DNA of 35,336 nucleotides from Deltaproteobacteria bacterium. Lineage in GTDB: Bacteria > Myxococcota_C > UBA6777. This document shows positions 8,961 to 17,467 of this stretch, piece after piece. A program made the translations under genes and the position numbers. Location: contig PCBK01000039.1 of the NCBI GenBank assembly GCA_002731275.1, forward strand, positions 1 to 35,336, in the 5' to 3' direction. Numbering within the stretch: position 1 is the first letter of the stretch; every line of letters begins with the position of its first letter. The notes under the pieces were generated by a model. The model saw nothing but the letters and a program-made list of their open reading frames with translations. It was not told where the DNA came from and did no database searches.

Positions 8961-11900
8961 ATGCTTCGAAAACAAATTTTTTTGCTATGTATACTGGGGG
9001 CTCTCGTTGCGCTCTTTAACGCAGGAGGCTGCTCATCAGGGCAACGAGCCTGCCAGACTGACGACGATTGCACAAGCGAAGCCCCCTATTGTCTCGATGG
9101 CTATTGTAGCCAACAACAATGTAACCCCGGACAAACCAAGTCCTGCTACGAAGGACCACCCAACACAGAAGGCGTCGGATTATGCAAAAAAGGCACCCAA
9201 CTTTGTCGCGAAGACGGTGCTTGGTCCAAGTGCTTCAACCAATATACCCCCAGAAAAGAATATTGTGATCTTCAAGACAACGACTGTAACGGAAAAGTTG
9301 ATGATCTTGACGGCACAGAAAATAGCCCAAAATGTATCTGCAAAACCCTCGCCCAAGAACGTAGATGTTACCAGGCTCGCGACAAAGTCATCGGTGTCGG
9401 CGAATGTTTTGAAGGCGTCCAGACGTGCAAAAAGGTCGACCTTGGACTGCGCTGGGGTCCATGTCGCGATCAAGTCCTCCCCTCCCTCGAAGTATGTGAC
9501 GGCCGAGACAACGACTGCAACGCTGAAACTGATGATAACAAGCGTTGCAAGTGCTACAAAGGCGACACACAGCTCTGCTTCACCTACCCACTGCGCTTTG
9601 CCACCAAAGGACTCTGTCGTGCAGGCATCCAAACCTGTAACGAAAAGACCAACAGCTATGAAGGACAGGAATGCAAAGAGCAAATCGCCCCCAAAGACGA
9701 TGAAGACTGCACAACTCCTGGCGACGATGACTGCGATGGCGTCCCAAACGAGGGCTGCGCCGCCTGTGAAGCGGGAAAAACATCTTGTGCTGGAACCTGT
9801 GTCAATACAAAAACCAACGCTGAACACTGTGGACAATGTGGCAAAAAATGTAGTGCCGGTGAATCTTGCGTAGACGGAGCATGTAGCCTCTCCTGTGGTG
9901 GCAGCACGCCCACGCCCTGTGGCAATGCTTGCGTCGATACAAAGATAAACCCTAAACATTGCGGACAATGTGGCAACGATTGTGGTCCAGGCGAAGTTTG
10001 CTCAGACGGGACGTGTGGCCTGTCTTGTGGTGGTACGACGACAAAATGTGGAGGAGAGTGTGTTAACACCAAAACCGATCGCAAGCACTGTGGAGCGTGC
10101 GATCAAGAATGTACCACAGGTCAAGTCTGTTCAGACGGTCAATGTGGCCTGACGTGTGGCGGCAAAACCCCTACACTCTGTGGCGATGCTTGCGTCGATA
10201 CCCAAACGGACATCAAACACTGTGGTGAGTGTGGGACCGCCTGTAAAGCAGGTGAGGTTTGTTCTGGCGGCAAGTGCGGTCTCTCTTGTGGTGGCGCTAC
10301 GGCTACAAAATGTGGAAATGCCTGTGTTGATACCCAAACCAACGCCAGCCACTGTGGGGCTTGTGATAGCAAGTGTGCCTCCGGTGAGGTCTGTTCTGGC
10401 GGCAAATGTGGACTCTCCTGTGGTGGCGACACCGCCACCAAGTGTGGAAACTCCTGCATCAACACACAGGCAGACACCAATCATTGTGGTGCTTGCAACA
10501 GCAAATGTGCCTCTGGTGAGGTCTGCTCTGGCGGCAAATGTGGCCTCTCCTGCGGTGGCGACACCTCCACCAAGTGCGGAACGGCGTGCGTCAACATCCA
10601 AACCAACGCCAGCCACTGTGGTGCCTGCAACAAACCATGTAAAGCAGGAGAGTCTTGCATCAAAGGCGCCTGTGTCCTCTCCTGTGGCGGTGACACCCCT
10701 ACACGCTGCGGAAATGCCTGTGTCAATACGAGCAACAACCCCCAACACTGTGGCAGCTGTAGCAACGCCTGCGCAGCCGGACAGCTCTGCTCCTCTGGAA
10801 CCTGTGGACTCTCTTGCGGAAACAACACCCCCACAAAATGTGGCGACCGCTGTGTTGATACAACAGTCGACAACCAACACTGTGGTGCTTGCAACAATAA
10901 GTGTGCCTCAGGCGAGGTCTGTTCTGGCGGCAAATGTGGACTCTCTTGTGGCGGTAGCACCGCGACACAGTGTGGAACAGCGTGTGTCAACACACAAACA
11001 GACCGAAACCATTGCGGTGGATGTGGAAAGAAATGTGCTGCCGGTGAAGTTTGCTCTGGTGGGACATGCAGCCTCTCTTGTGGTGGCGACACCTCCACCA
11101 AGTGCGGAAATGGTTGTGTCGACATCCAAACCAATATCAACCACTGTGGCGGATGTGGGAAAAAATGCGCCGCCGGTGAAGTCTGTTCTGGCGGCAAGTG
11201 TGGCCTTTCATGTGGTGGCGCGACTCCAACTCGATGTAGCAACGCTTGTGTGGATACACAGAGTAACCCACTTCACTGTGGTGCTTGTGGACAAGCCTGC
11301 GCCACAGGACAAAAGTGTGAAAATGGAGCTTGCAGCCTCTCTTGTGGAGGGTTGACTCCCCTCAAATGTGGAAACGAGTGTGTGAACATGCACACAAACA
11401 GACGACACTGTGGAGGATGCAACCAACCATGTGCCTCTGGTCAGATCTGTTCAAGCCGAGTCTGTCAGTACACCTGTGGTGGCAACACCCCCACACAATG
11501 TGGAAGTGCATGTGTCGACACCAAAACAGACAGACTGCATTGTGGGAGTTGTAATAGCCCTTGCAAAGCAGGCGAGATCTGTGTGAACAGTGTTTGTACT
11601 CTCTCCTGTGGCGGCAACACTCCCACAAAATGTGGTAGCGACTGTGTCAACACACAAACCAATCCCAAATATTGTGGAAACTGCCTCAACTCCTGCTTTG
11701 CTGGCCAAAAATGCGTGGGCGGCAGCTGTGTCACAGAGTGCCCTTCGGGTTCATCAAAGTGTGGTGGAATCTGTGTCGACACACAAACCAACCACAAACA
11801 TTGCGGAGCCTGTAATGTTACCTGTGATGTTCACGAACGCTGTGACAACGGCACATGTACAACCCCATGTACAGGCGATCAGGAGAAATGTCAGGACTTC

Positions 11901-12026
11901 AACGATCCAACACGCACGATCTGTGTTGATACCAAGACCAACCCACGACATTGTGGAAGATGTGAAAAAGATTGCATTGTTGATGGGCAAAAGTACTGCG
12001 AAAATAGTGTCTGCAAAGGCGGCTGA
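8961..12026 (+). CDS. Giant Cys-rich repeat lipoprotein with MopE-like motifs
   Basis: The ~1021-residue product starts at ATG 8961 (GAGGGCGG upstream) with a lipoprotein signal ending in AGGC (Cys24), so it should be membrane-anchored. The N-terminal ~270 residues hold DNDCNG..DD-type acidic motifs (CDLQDNDCNG, CDGRDNDCNA, DDDCDGVPNE) as in MopE-like putative metal-binding proteins. From about base 9760 to the stop there are 17 tandem units of mostly 44 residues with eight cysteines each, pattern SCGG.TPTKCG.ACV.T.TN..HCG.C...C..GE.C..G.C; the final units diverge and lengthen. The domain is seen in myxobacterial-type surface proteins; its function is not established. Cysteine spacing suggests many disulphides. 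DNA similarity among units 5-7 and 9-11 is high, so copy number may vary. Confidence 0.88.
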   Translation: MLRKQIFLLCILGALVALFNAGGCSSGQRACQTDDDCTSEAPYCLDGYCSQQQCNPGQTKSCYEGPPNTEGVGLCKKGTQLCREDGAWSKCFNQYTPRKEYCDLQDNDCNGKVDDLDGTENSPKCICKTLAQERRCYQARDKVIGVGECFEGVQTCKKVDLGLRWGPCRDQVLPSLEVCDGRDNDCNAETDDNKRCKCYKGDTQLCFTYPLRFATKGLCRAGIQTCNEKTNSYEGQECKEQIAPKDDEDCTTPGDDDCDGVPNEGCAACEAGKTSCAGTCVNTKTNAEHCGQCGKKCSAGESCVDGACSLSCGGSTPTPCGNACVDTKINPKHCGQCGNDCGPGEVCSDGTCGLSCGGTTTKCGGECVNTKTDRKHCGACDQECTTGQVCSDGQCGLTCGGKTPTLCGDACVDTQTDIKHCGECGTACKAGEVCSGGKCGLSCGGATATKCGNACVDTQTNASHCGACDSKCASGEVCSGGKCGLSCGGDTATKCGNSCINTQADTNHCGACNSKCASGEVCSGGKCGLSCGGDTSTKCGTACVNIQTNASHCGACNKPCKAGESCIKGACVLSCGGDTPTRCGNACVNTSNNPQHCGSCSNACAAGQLCSSGTCGLSCGNNTPTKCGDRCVDTTVDNQHCGACNNKCASGEVCSGGKCGLSCGGSTATQCGTACVNTQTDRNHCGGCGKKCAAGEVCSGGTCSLSCGGDTSTKCGNGCVDIQTNINHCGGCGKKCAAGEVCSGGKCGLSCGGATPTRCSNACVDTQSNPLHCGACGQACATGQKCENGACSLSCGGLTPLKCGNECVNMHTNRRHCGGCNQPCASGQICSSRVCQYTCGGNTPTQCGSACVDTKTDRLHCGSCNSPCKAGEICVNSVCTLSCGGNTPTKCGSDCVNTQTNPKYCGNCLNSCFAGQKCVGGSCVTECPSGSSKCGGICVDTQTNHKHCGACNVTCDVHERCDNGTCTTPCTGDQEKCQDFNDPTRTICVDTKTNPRHCGRCEKDCIVDGQKYCENSVCKGG
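9766..12020 (+). repeat. Coding tandem repeats, ~132-base unit, 17 copies
   Basis: These are the DNA copies underlying the 44-residue Cys-rich units. Some neighbours are nearly identical over long stretches (for example around 10380-10560 and 10905-11215), as expected from recent duplication or gene conversion. The periodicity keeps other frames open on both strands, which produces long spurious open frames. Confidence 0.9.
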
Positions 12027-12151
12027 ATCCTCCGAAGGTCTTCACTCCCCCCTCTCTTCCCTGCCTCCACCAAACAAGCGCTTGTCCTTCTCTCCCAACT
12101 TGCATACAATTGACCTGCCCTTTCTTCCACAATGACAAAAGGAACGCTCCA

Positions 12152-13447
12152 TTGCACAACAGGATCGCATCTTTCCATGACATCCATCGTCTCCCCACCG
12201 CTCTCCTCTGTCTCCTACTTGTCCACTGTGTGCTCCTCTCTCCGCTCTGTCACGCACAAAGCAAAAAACCCACGACGAGACCTACCACACGAGCAAGTGT
12301 TAAGAGGGTGCATAAAAAGAAGCCAGCAACCACAAAGCCCACCAAACGCTATACACTCGACCAAGCATACGCGTTGTACAAACGATATAGACGGGGGATC
12401 GTGCACATCCATACATTAGGAGGAGAAGGGACTGGCTTCTTTATCGCGAAGGATATCATCGCGACCAATTACCACGTCATCAAAGACGGAAGGTCTTACA
12501 CCATCCGAAGCTTTGACAACAAAAAGGTGAAGGCGAAGGTCATCGCGAGTCGCCCTGGTATGGATCTCGCGCTGCTCAAGCTCAACAAGCCATTGGCAGG
12601 GGCGCTTGTGTTACGTATCAAAGAAGGCCTCCCAAAGCCTGCAACCCCCGTCATCGCGATCGGTCAACCTTACGCTCCCTATGCACGCAGCGCACCTCGC
12701 AGCCTAGGTGTCTTGCGTTGGCACTGGAGCGTCGGACATGTCACCAACAGCGCACGATTCAAAGTCTTGACGAGCGCTCCAATATACCCAGGGAACTCGG
12801 GCGGCCCGCTGCTCAACATGAGAGGAGAAGTCGTCGGCGTCATCCACGCGATCGTCGCCAATCGACCCGGACTCGCGCTCGCCATCCCAACCTCCCAACT
12901 TAAACAAATCAAGAACGGAACACGTAACGGATATACCAAGGAGTGGGGAACGAGTGTGTACCTCTCCTTGGGACTCCAAACGACTTTCGCCGAAGACATT
13001 ATCCCCTTACCTGCAGTGGCCCTCCGTCTCGCCTACTTTGTCGATGAGCTCCAACTCTCATTGCACGTACGCCTGTCTACAAACGCCCCTCTTGGCTCCT
13101 TCTTGCAAGGTGGAAATGATAGAATCAATGATTTCACGTTCGGCGTCAGCGGAGGGTATCGGTGGCGAGCACGTTTAGGATTGCTCTCGCTGATCTTCCT
13201 ACTCGAAGGTGGACTCCAACTAACACGGCAAGAACGCCTCAAACAGACTCTCGACATCGCACCACAATGTACACAAAACTGCACCTACACATTTAAAGAA
13301 CAGCCTGTCAGTGAGCGCTTCATCTTGAGTATCCCCATCGCCTTTGTGTGGGAGCTCAACCCCCTCTTTTTCCGGTTCGAAGCCTCCATCAGACCCATGA
13401 CGATCGAACAAGTCACGATCTTCATCGCAGCAGGTTTTCACTTTTGA
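12152..13447 (+). CDS. HtrA/S1C-type serine protease with barrel-like C-terminus
   Basis: The product is exported: the signal peptide ends near CHA-QS (residue ~36), followed by a Lys/Thr/Pro linker (37-66). Residues ~70-260 form a trypsin-like domain of the HtrA type with all three catalytic residues: H108 (TNYHV), D138 (GMDLALLK) and S216 (GNSGGP). There is no PDZ domain. Instead residues ~266-431 alternate hydrophobic strands and end in GFHF, the C-terminal aromatic expected of an outer-membrane beta-barrel. I choose the TTG at 12152 because AAGGA lies eight bases upstream; no ATG or GTG is available before the signal peptide, and the TTG at 12110 has no ribosome-binding site. It ends 30 bases from the convergent argB stop. 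Protease: confident. Barrel: inference. Confidence 0.8.
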   Translation: MHNRIASFHDIHRLPTALLCLLLVHCVLLSPLCHAQSKKPTTRPTTRASVKRVHKKKPATTKPTKRYTLDQAYALYKRYRRGIVHIHTLGGEGTGFFIAKDIIATNYHVIKDGRSYTIRSFDNKKVKAKVIASRPGMDLALLKLNKPLAGALVLRIKEGLPKPATPVIAIGQPYAPYARSAPRSLGVLRWHWSVGHVTNSARFKVLTSAPIYPGNSGGPLLNMRGEVVGVIHAIVANRPGLALAIPTSQLKQIKNGTRNGYTKEWGTSVYLSLGLQTTFAEDIIPLPAVALRLAYFVDELQLSLHVRLSTNAPLGSFLQGGNDRINDFTFGVSGGYRWRARLGLLSLIFLLEGGLQLTRQERLKQTLDIAPQCTQNCTYTFKEQPVSERFILSIPIAFVWELNPLFFRFEASIRPMTIEQVTIFIAAGFHF

Positions 13448-13477
13448 GATCGTGAAGACGAATGTATGTGTAACGGC

Positions 13478-14377
13478 TTACATTGTCATACCATCCTGGA
13501 AGATCATCGTCCCCGTCCCAGCCTTTGTGAAGATCTCTTTGAACAGAACATTCCGACGCAAGCCATTGATGATATGTGCGCTTTTTACGCCACGTTCGAC
13601 AAGATGAATGATCGATTTGAGCTTTGGCAACATCCCCTCGGAGATCTCGCTGGAGTTGTAGAGTGTTTTGGCTTCTTCGAGTGTAAGGCGGTTGATCTTG
13701 GTCGACGGATCGGAGAAGTCACGATAGATCCCATCGACATTGCTCAAGAGCAGGAGCTTCTCGGCCTTCAGGTGGACAGCGATCTCTGCAGCGATCGTGT
13801 CGGCGTTTACGTTAAAGACATTCCCTTGATCGTCTGCCGCGAGAGAAGAGACCACGGGAATGTAACCGCCGTTGAGCAACAGACGCAAGAGATCCGTATC
13901 CACCTTCACGATGTCCCCGACATGCCCGAAGTCCACCATCTCCTTCTCACCGGTCTCTCGGTTGGTGATGGCCTGTGCTTCTCGACGCTCAGCGTGTAAC
14001 ACATTTCCATCGATACCGGAGATCCCGACAGCTTTTGCACCCATTTGACGGAGTGTGGAGAGGATGTCTGTACGGATTTGACCGGCAAAGACCATCTTCG
14101 CGAGCTCAAGGGTCTTACCATCTGTCACACGACGACCATCGACGATCGTCTGTGGGACATCAAGTTTGTTCGCCATCTCAGTCAGCTGCTTTCCACCACC
14201 GTGCACGAGCACGACATAAAAGCCAACCTGCTGAAAGAGCGCAACCTCCTCCATCAAAGACTTGAGATACTCCTTGTTCTCCGTCACTTTGCCGCTGAGT
14301 TTGATGATAAACACCTTACCGTCAAAGTGCTGGATATATGGAAGGGCTTCACGAAGCAAATCGAGCGAGTCATTCAT
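13478..14377 (-). CDS. argB: N-acetylglutamate kinase
   Basis: It phosphorylates N-acetylglutamate in the second step of arginine synthesis. The amino-acid-kinase fold is clear: IIKLSGK near the N-terminus, VLVHGGGKQ (nucleotide/substrate loop), DGRRVTD, and NVNADTIAAEIA plus LLLSNVDGI in the C-terminal lobe. Before the first strand is a helix ending REALPYIQHFDGK, which matches the N-terminal helix of arginine-inhibited hexameric kinases and is lacking in the arginine-insensitive E. coli type, so feedback inhibition is likely. I prefer the ATG at 14377 (299 residues, usual length). A GTG at 14431 overlapping the argD stop would add 18 residues with no family match. It is the last gene of the argRCDB operon. 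Confidence 0.93.
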   Translation of the reverse strand: MNDSLDLLREALPYIQHFDGKVFIIKLSGKVTENKEYLKSLMEEVALFQQVGFYVVLVHGGGKQLTEMANKLDVPQTIVDGRRVTDGKTLELAKMVFAGQIRTDILSTLRQMGAKAVGISGIDGNVLHAERREAQAITNRETGEKEMVDFGHVGDIVKVDTDLLRLLLNGGYIPVVSSLAADDQGNVFNVNADTIAAEIAVHLKAEKLLLLSNVDGIYRDFSDPSTKINRLTLEEAKTLYNSSEISEGMLPKLKSIIHLVERGVKSAHIINGLRRNVLFKEIFTKAGTGTMIFQDGMTM

Positions 14378-14430
14378 CACTAAAAAACCTTTTTTATCAT
14401 TGGAGGGAGTGATTGGACGGGAAAAGGACA

Positions 14431-15606
14431 CTATCCAAGCGCGGAGAGAACCTCTTGTAGTGCATTGAGAAACAAATCGATCTCTTGTTGTTTCAGCGTG
14501 AGTGGTGGCAACAAACGCATGACATGGTCATCGCCGGATAGACCTGTGATGATCTGTTTTTTCAAAAGCGCCTTTTGAACGTCCGAAGCAGGTCGCTCAA
14601 AACGAATCCCCATCAGGTATCCGAGGCCAAGACTTTCGACAACACCATCGATAGACGCGAGCTTTCCGCGCATATACTCGCTCTGCTGGTTGACATTGTC
14701 GAGCAGATCTTCTTCGAGAATCGTCTGGATCGTCGCTTCGAGCGCAGCGCTCGCGAGTGGTCCACCACCAAAGGTCGTCCCGAGATCACCGTAATTGATG
14801 CGATTGGCGATATCATCGCTGGTCAAGATCGCGCCCATCGGCATCCCACTCGCGATGCCTTTTGCGAGGGTCGCCAGATCAGGCGTTACACCGTATCGTG
14901 AGGAGAAAAAGAACGTTCCAGTCCGACCAAAACCAGTCTGCACCTCATCGTAGATCAACATCGCGCCATGCTTATCACAAAGCGCGCGTAATCCTTGATA
15001 GTACGCTGGTTCTGCCATACACACACCCGCCATACTTTGGATCGGTTCGAGGAGGATCCCGCCAATCTCTTCTTTCTCCATCAAAGCAGCCACCGCGTCG
15101 AGATCGCCAAAGGGCAAAAAGAAGTGCTTGTCGATCCGTGGTGAGAATGCCTCTCTGTACTTGCTGATCCCTGTCGCGCTCAACGCGCCAATCGTCCGAC
15201 CGTGGAATCCACCTTCAAAGGATATAATGCCGGACTTTCCGCTCATGTGACGTGCGAGCTTGATCGCGTTCTCGTTGGCCTCAGCCCCGGAGTTGATAAA
15301 GAAGATATGCTTGAGGCCTTCTGGAGCGACCTCTCCAAGGGCTTTGGCAGCTCGTGCTCTCGTGTCGTTGTACACGAGGTTGGAGAAGAACATAAAGCGC
15401 TCGGCCTGTGACTTGATCGCCTCGACGACGCGAGGGTGACAGTGACCTGTCGAGACAACTGCATGTCCGCCATATAAATCAAGATAGCGCGTGCCATCTT
15501 CATCCCACACCCACACATCCTCACCACGGACCAACGTGAGAGGAAATTTCTTGTATGTTTTGAGTTGATATTGTTCTTCCACAAGCTGTGTTTGTGTCAA
15601 TGTCAT
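14431..15606 (-). CDS. argD: Acetylornithine aminotransferase
   Basis: This class III PLP aminotransferase turns N-acetylglutamate semialdehyde into N-acetylornithine, using glutamate as donor. The 391-residue length is typical. Visible marks are DLYGGHAV and GHCHP near the N-terminus, NSGAEANENAIKLAR (PLP phosphate binding), FHGRT, IYDEVQTGFGRTG (the PLP-contacting Asp) and LAKGIASGMPMG with the Schiff-base lysine K249. It could also use succinyl-diaminopimelate, as ArgD enzymes often do. AAAGG lies ~10 bases before the ATG. It sits between argC (38 bases upstream) and argB in one transcription unit. Confidence 0.96.
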   Translation of the reverse strand: MTLTQTQLVEEQYQLKTYKKFPLTLVRGEDVWVWDEDGTRYLDLYGGHAVVSTGHCHPRVVEAIKSQAERFMFFSNLVYNDTRARAAKALGEVAPEGLKHIFFINSGAEANENAIKLARHMSGKSGIISFEGGFHGRTIGALSATGISKYREAFSPRIDKHFFLPFGDLDAVAALMEKEEIGGILLEPIQSMAGVCMAEPAYYQGLRALCDKHGAMLIYDEVQTGFGRTGTFFFSSRYGVTPDLATLAKGIASGMPMGAILTSDDIANRINYGDLGTTFGGGPLASAALEATIQTILEEDLLDNVNQQSEYMRGKLASIDGVVESLGLGYLMGIRFERPASDVQKALLKKQIITGLSGDDHVMRLLPPLTLKQQEIDLFLNALQEVLSALG

Positions 15607-15643
15607 CGGTTGTTTAACCTTTCGTGGTGTGCCCTTTGGGCAT

Positions 15644-16675
15644 TTAAGGATGTGTCCCAGGGAAAAAGAGCCCGGCCTTCTCAGGCAGGCCCATCATGAC
15701 ATTCATGTTGTGAATGGCCTGCCCGGAGGCGCCCTTCACGAGATTATCGATCGCGACGAAGACTGTCACTTCAGCACCATCAACAGCCCAGCCGATATCC
15801 GTAAATTGTGTGGTCTTGACCCAGTTGACGTCTGGAGATGAACCCACCAGTCGCACAGACCATGCATCTGCATAATATGCAGAAAATGCCTCAGCCACTT
15901 CATCGTGGGTCATGGGTTGGCGCAGCGTAGCGTAAATGGACGCGAAGATACCACGCACCATCGGCGCAGAGTGGGTTTGAAAGACAAATGGCTGTGACCA
16001 TGTGGGGTCGAGTTGTCGGAGCCATTGCTCGATCTCAGGCTGGTGTCTGTGTGCATAAGATTTATATGCATAAAAACTGTTGCTACGTTTGGGGTGATGT
16101 GTGCCCGCTGAGGGCTGATTTCCAGAACCAGAGGAGCCGGTCTTGGCGTCGACAACGATCTTACCTGTCAACAACTTCTGTGAGATAAGGGGCGAGAGTC
16201 CCATCAACGTCGCGGTCGCAAAACATCCGGGGTTCGCGACATAATCGGACGTCGCGATTTGCTCCTTGTTGCTCTCCGTCAGACCGTAGGCGAACTTTGA
16301 CTGAAGCGAAAATGCGGAGTGTTCACACTTATAATAGTGTTCATAGATCGCTTGATCACGTAGACGAAAATCACCGCCTAGATCGATGACCTTGACCCCT
16401 TCGGGGATAGAGGGGATGATCTGCATACTCTTGTTGTGAGGGAGGCCAACAAACAATACGTCGACATCGCCCCAATGGCCTTGTTCATCATTGGACTGAA
16501 AGACAAGCTCTGTCAGTCCACGTAAGTTCGGATGGACCTCATCGACACGCTTTCCCGCTTTGGAGTGGGCCGTCGCAAACACGATCTCCACGTGGGGGTG
16601 TCCGAGCAACAAGCGCAACAGCTCACTCCCACCATACCCTGAACCACCGATGATACCAGCCTTTACCGTCTCCAT
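15644..16675 (-). CDS. argC: N-acetyl-gamma-glutamyl-phosphate reductase
   Basis: It reduces N-acetylglutamyl phosphate to the semialdehyde with NADPH, between ArgB and ArgD. The 343-residue protein has the Rossmann start GIIGGSGYGGSEL, the active-site cysteine C151 in VANPGCFATA, and the SGSGNQPSAGTHHP loop typical of the longer ArgC form. AAGGGA lies eight bases before the ATG. It is 43 bases downstream of argR and 38 bases upstream of argD on the same strand. Confidence 0.97.
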   Translation of the reverse strand: METVKAGIIGGSGYGGSELLRLLLGHPHVEIVFATAHSKAGKRVDEVHPNLRGLTELVFQSNDEQGHWGDVDVLFVGLPHNKSMQIIPSIPEGVKVIDLGGDFRLRDQAIYEHYYKCEHSAFSLQSKFAYGLTESNKEQIATSDYVANPGCFATATLMGLSPLISQKLLTGKIVVDAKTGSSGSGNQPSAGTHHPKRSNSFYAYKSYAHRHQPEIEQWLRQLDPTWSQPFVFQTHSAPMVRGIFASIYATLRQPMTHDEVAEAFSAYYADAWSVRLVGSSPDVNWVKTTQFTDIGWAVDGAEVTVFVAIDNLVKGASGQAIHNMNVMMGLPEKAGLFFPGTHP

Positions 16676-16718
16676 TCAAAGTTCCCTTTCTGTGTTGATG
16701 CTCTAACATCCAAACTGT

Positions 16719-17159
16719 TCAAGAGGCGCTGTGTACGCGAATACGAAACAATTGGAGGATCTTCTTGATCGCCCTATTTTGCTCGGCGCGTCCCTTCACT
16801 GCGACAAAGATCGAGTCGTCACCTGCGATGGTACCGACCACTTCAGAAAATCGAGCGCGATCGATCGCGACACCAGCCATCGACGCCTGCCCCACTTCGG
16901 TCTTCAAGACGATCAAATGATCGCCGGCAGTGTCGATCTCCAATTTATCTAGCATTGCCGATTCACCGGGCACCAAGAACGGAGCTCGATAGACACCACT
17001 GACCTTCACGAGACCCAACTCGGAGAGATCTCTTGAGATACTCGACTGGTTGACCACCACGCCCTGATCAGACAGCGCTGTCAGCAGCTCTCGTTGGCTA
17101 CGAATCGCCTGACCACGGATGATTTCAATGATCTTTTCATGTCGCTCTCGCTTTGTCAT
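16719..17159 (-). CDS. argR: Arginine repressor
   Basis: The 146-residue protein has an N-terminal winged-helix domain (RSQRELLTALSDQGVVVNQSSISRDLSELGLVKV, written here only as the family-typical stretch starting near residue 20, with the conserved SSISRDL at 39-45) and a C-terminal hexamer/arginine-binding domain ending with VGTIAGDDSIFVAV. With arginine bound, such proteins block arg promoters at ARG boxes. It is the first gene of argRCDB, and a near-perfect ARG box lies 64 bases upstream, so it very likely represses itself and the operon. AGGAG is present upstream but rather far (~13 bases) from the ATG. Confidence 0.95.
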   Translation of the reverse strand: MTKRERHEKIIEIIRGQAIRSQRELLTALSDQGVVVNQSSISRDLSELGLVKVSGVYRAPFLVPGESAMLDKLEIDTAGDHLIVLKTEVGQASMAGVAIDRARFSEVVGTIAGDDSIFVAVKGRAEQNRAIKKILQLFRIRVHSAS

Positions 17160-17222
17160 CTTCTTCGCTCTGCTCCTGTCCTGGCTCCCAAATCGTCTGA
17201 CCTGTCACTTAGACGACATCGC

Positions 17223-17236
17223 TGAATGCATATTCA
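17223..17236. promoter_or_regulatory. ARG box (ArgR operator)
   Basis: TGAATGCATATTCA is a perfect palindrome and matches the TGAAT-N4-ATTCA core of the ARG box. It lies just downstream of the predicted -10 box of the argR promoter. A second, weaker site (TGCGTTTCTATTCA, 17246-17259) is centred 23 bases away and overlaps the -10 box, as paired ARG boxes often do. Confidence 0.85.
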
Positions 17237-17249
17237 ACGAATAAATGCG

Positions 17250-17278
17250 TTTCTATTCAGAACGCCATGCAGTGTCAA
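17250..17278 (-). promoter_or_regulatory. Promoter of the argRCDB operon
   Basis: On the minus strand a perfect TTGACA (17273-17278) is followed after 17 bases by TAGAAA (17250-17255, four of six matches). Transcription would start near 17243, within the ArgR operator region, leaving a leader of about 80 bases before argR. Confidence 0.7.
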
Positions 17279-17467
17279 GCATAGATTGCAACAAATATCC
17301 TCAAAATGTGCATAGTTGTGCATGGATATAGATTCGATCGGCCCCATTCAATTGGTGTCTGGGATGCGTTTTGGGGAGCGCGACATGTGTCTGTGTACAC
17401 AGGGGGATGATTGGATGGAAGGTGTTGGTTAGATGAAAGATGTCGTTTGTGGAAGGAGTGGCAGAGT

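Larger units (their letters stand above)
17160..17467. other. 308-base intergenic stretch with arg control region
   Basis: It separates argR from the stop of the kinase gene upstream. The argR-proximal half holds the promoter and ARG boxes. In the remainder (17279-17467) I see no gene, terminator or repeat that I can support. Confidence 0.6.

Noticed and set aside
10156-11355. Long alternate-frame and antisense open frames within the Cys-rich repeat gene
   Set aside because: They arise because the 132-base coding repeat keeps other frames open; they have no start signals and the products are low-complexity.
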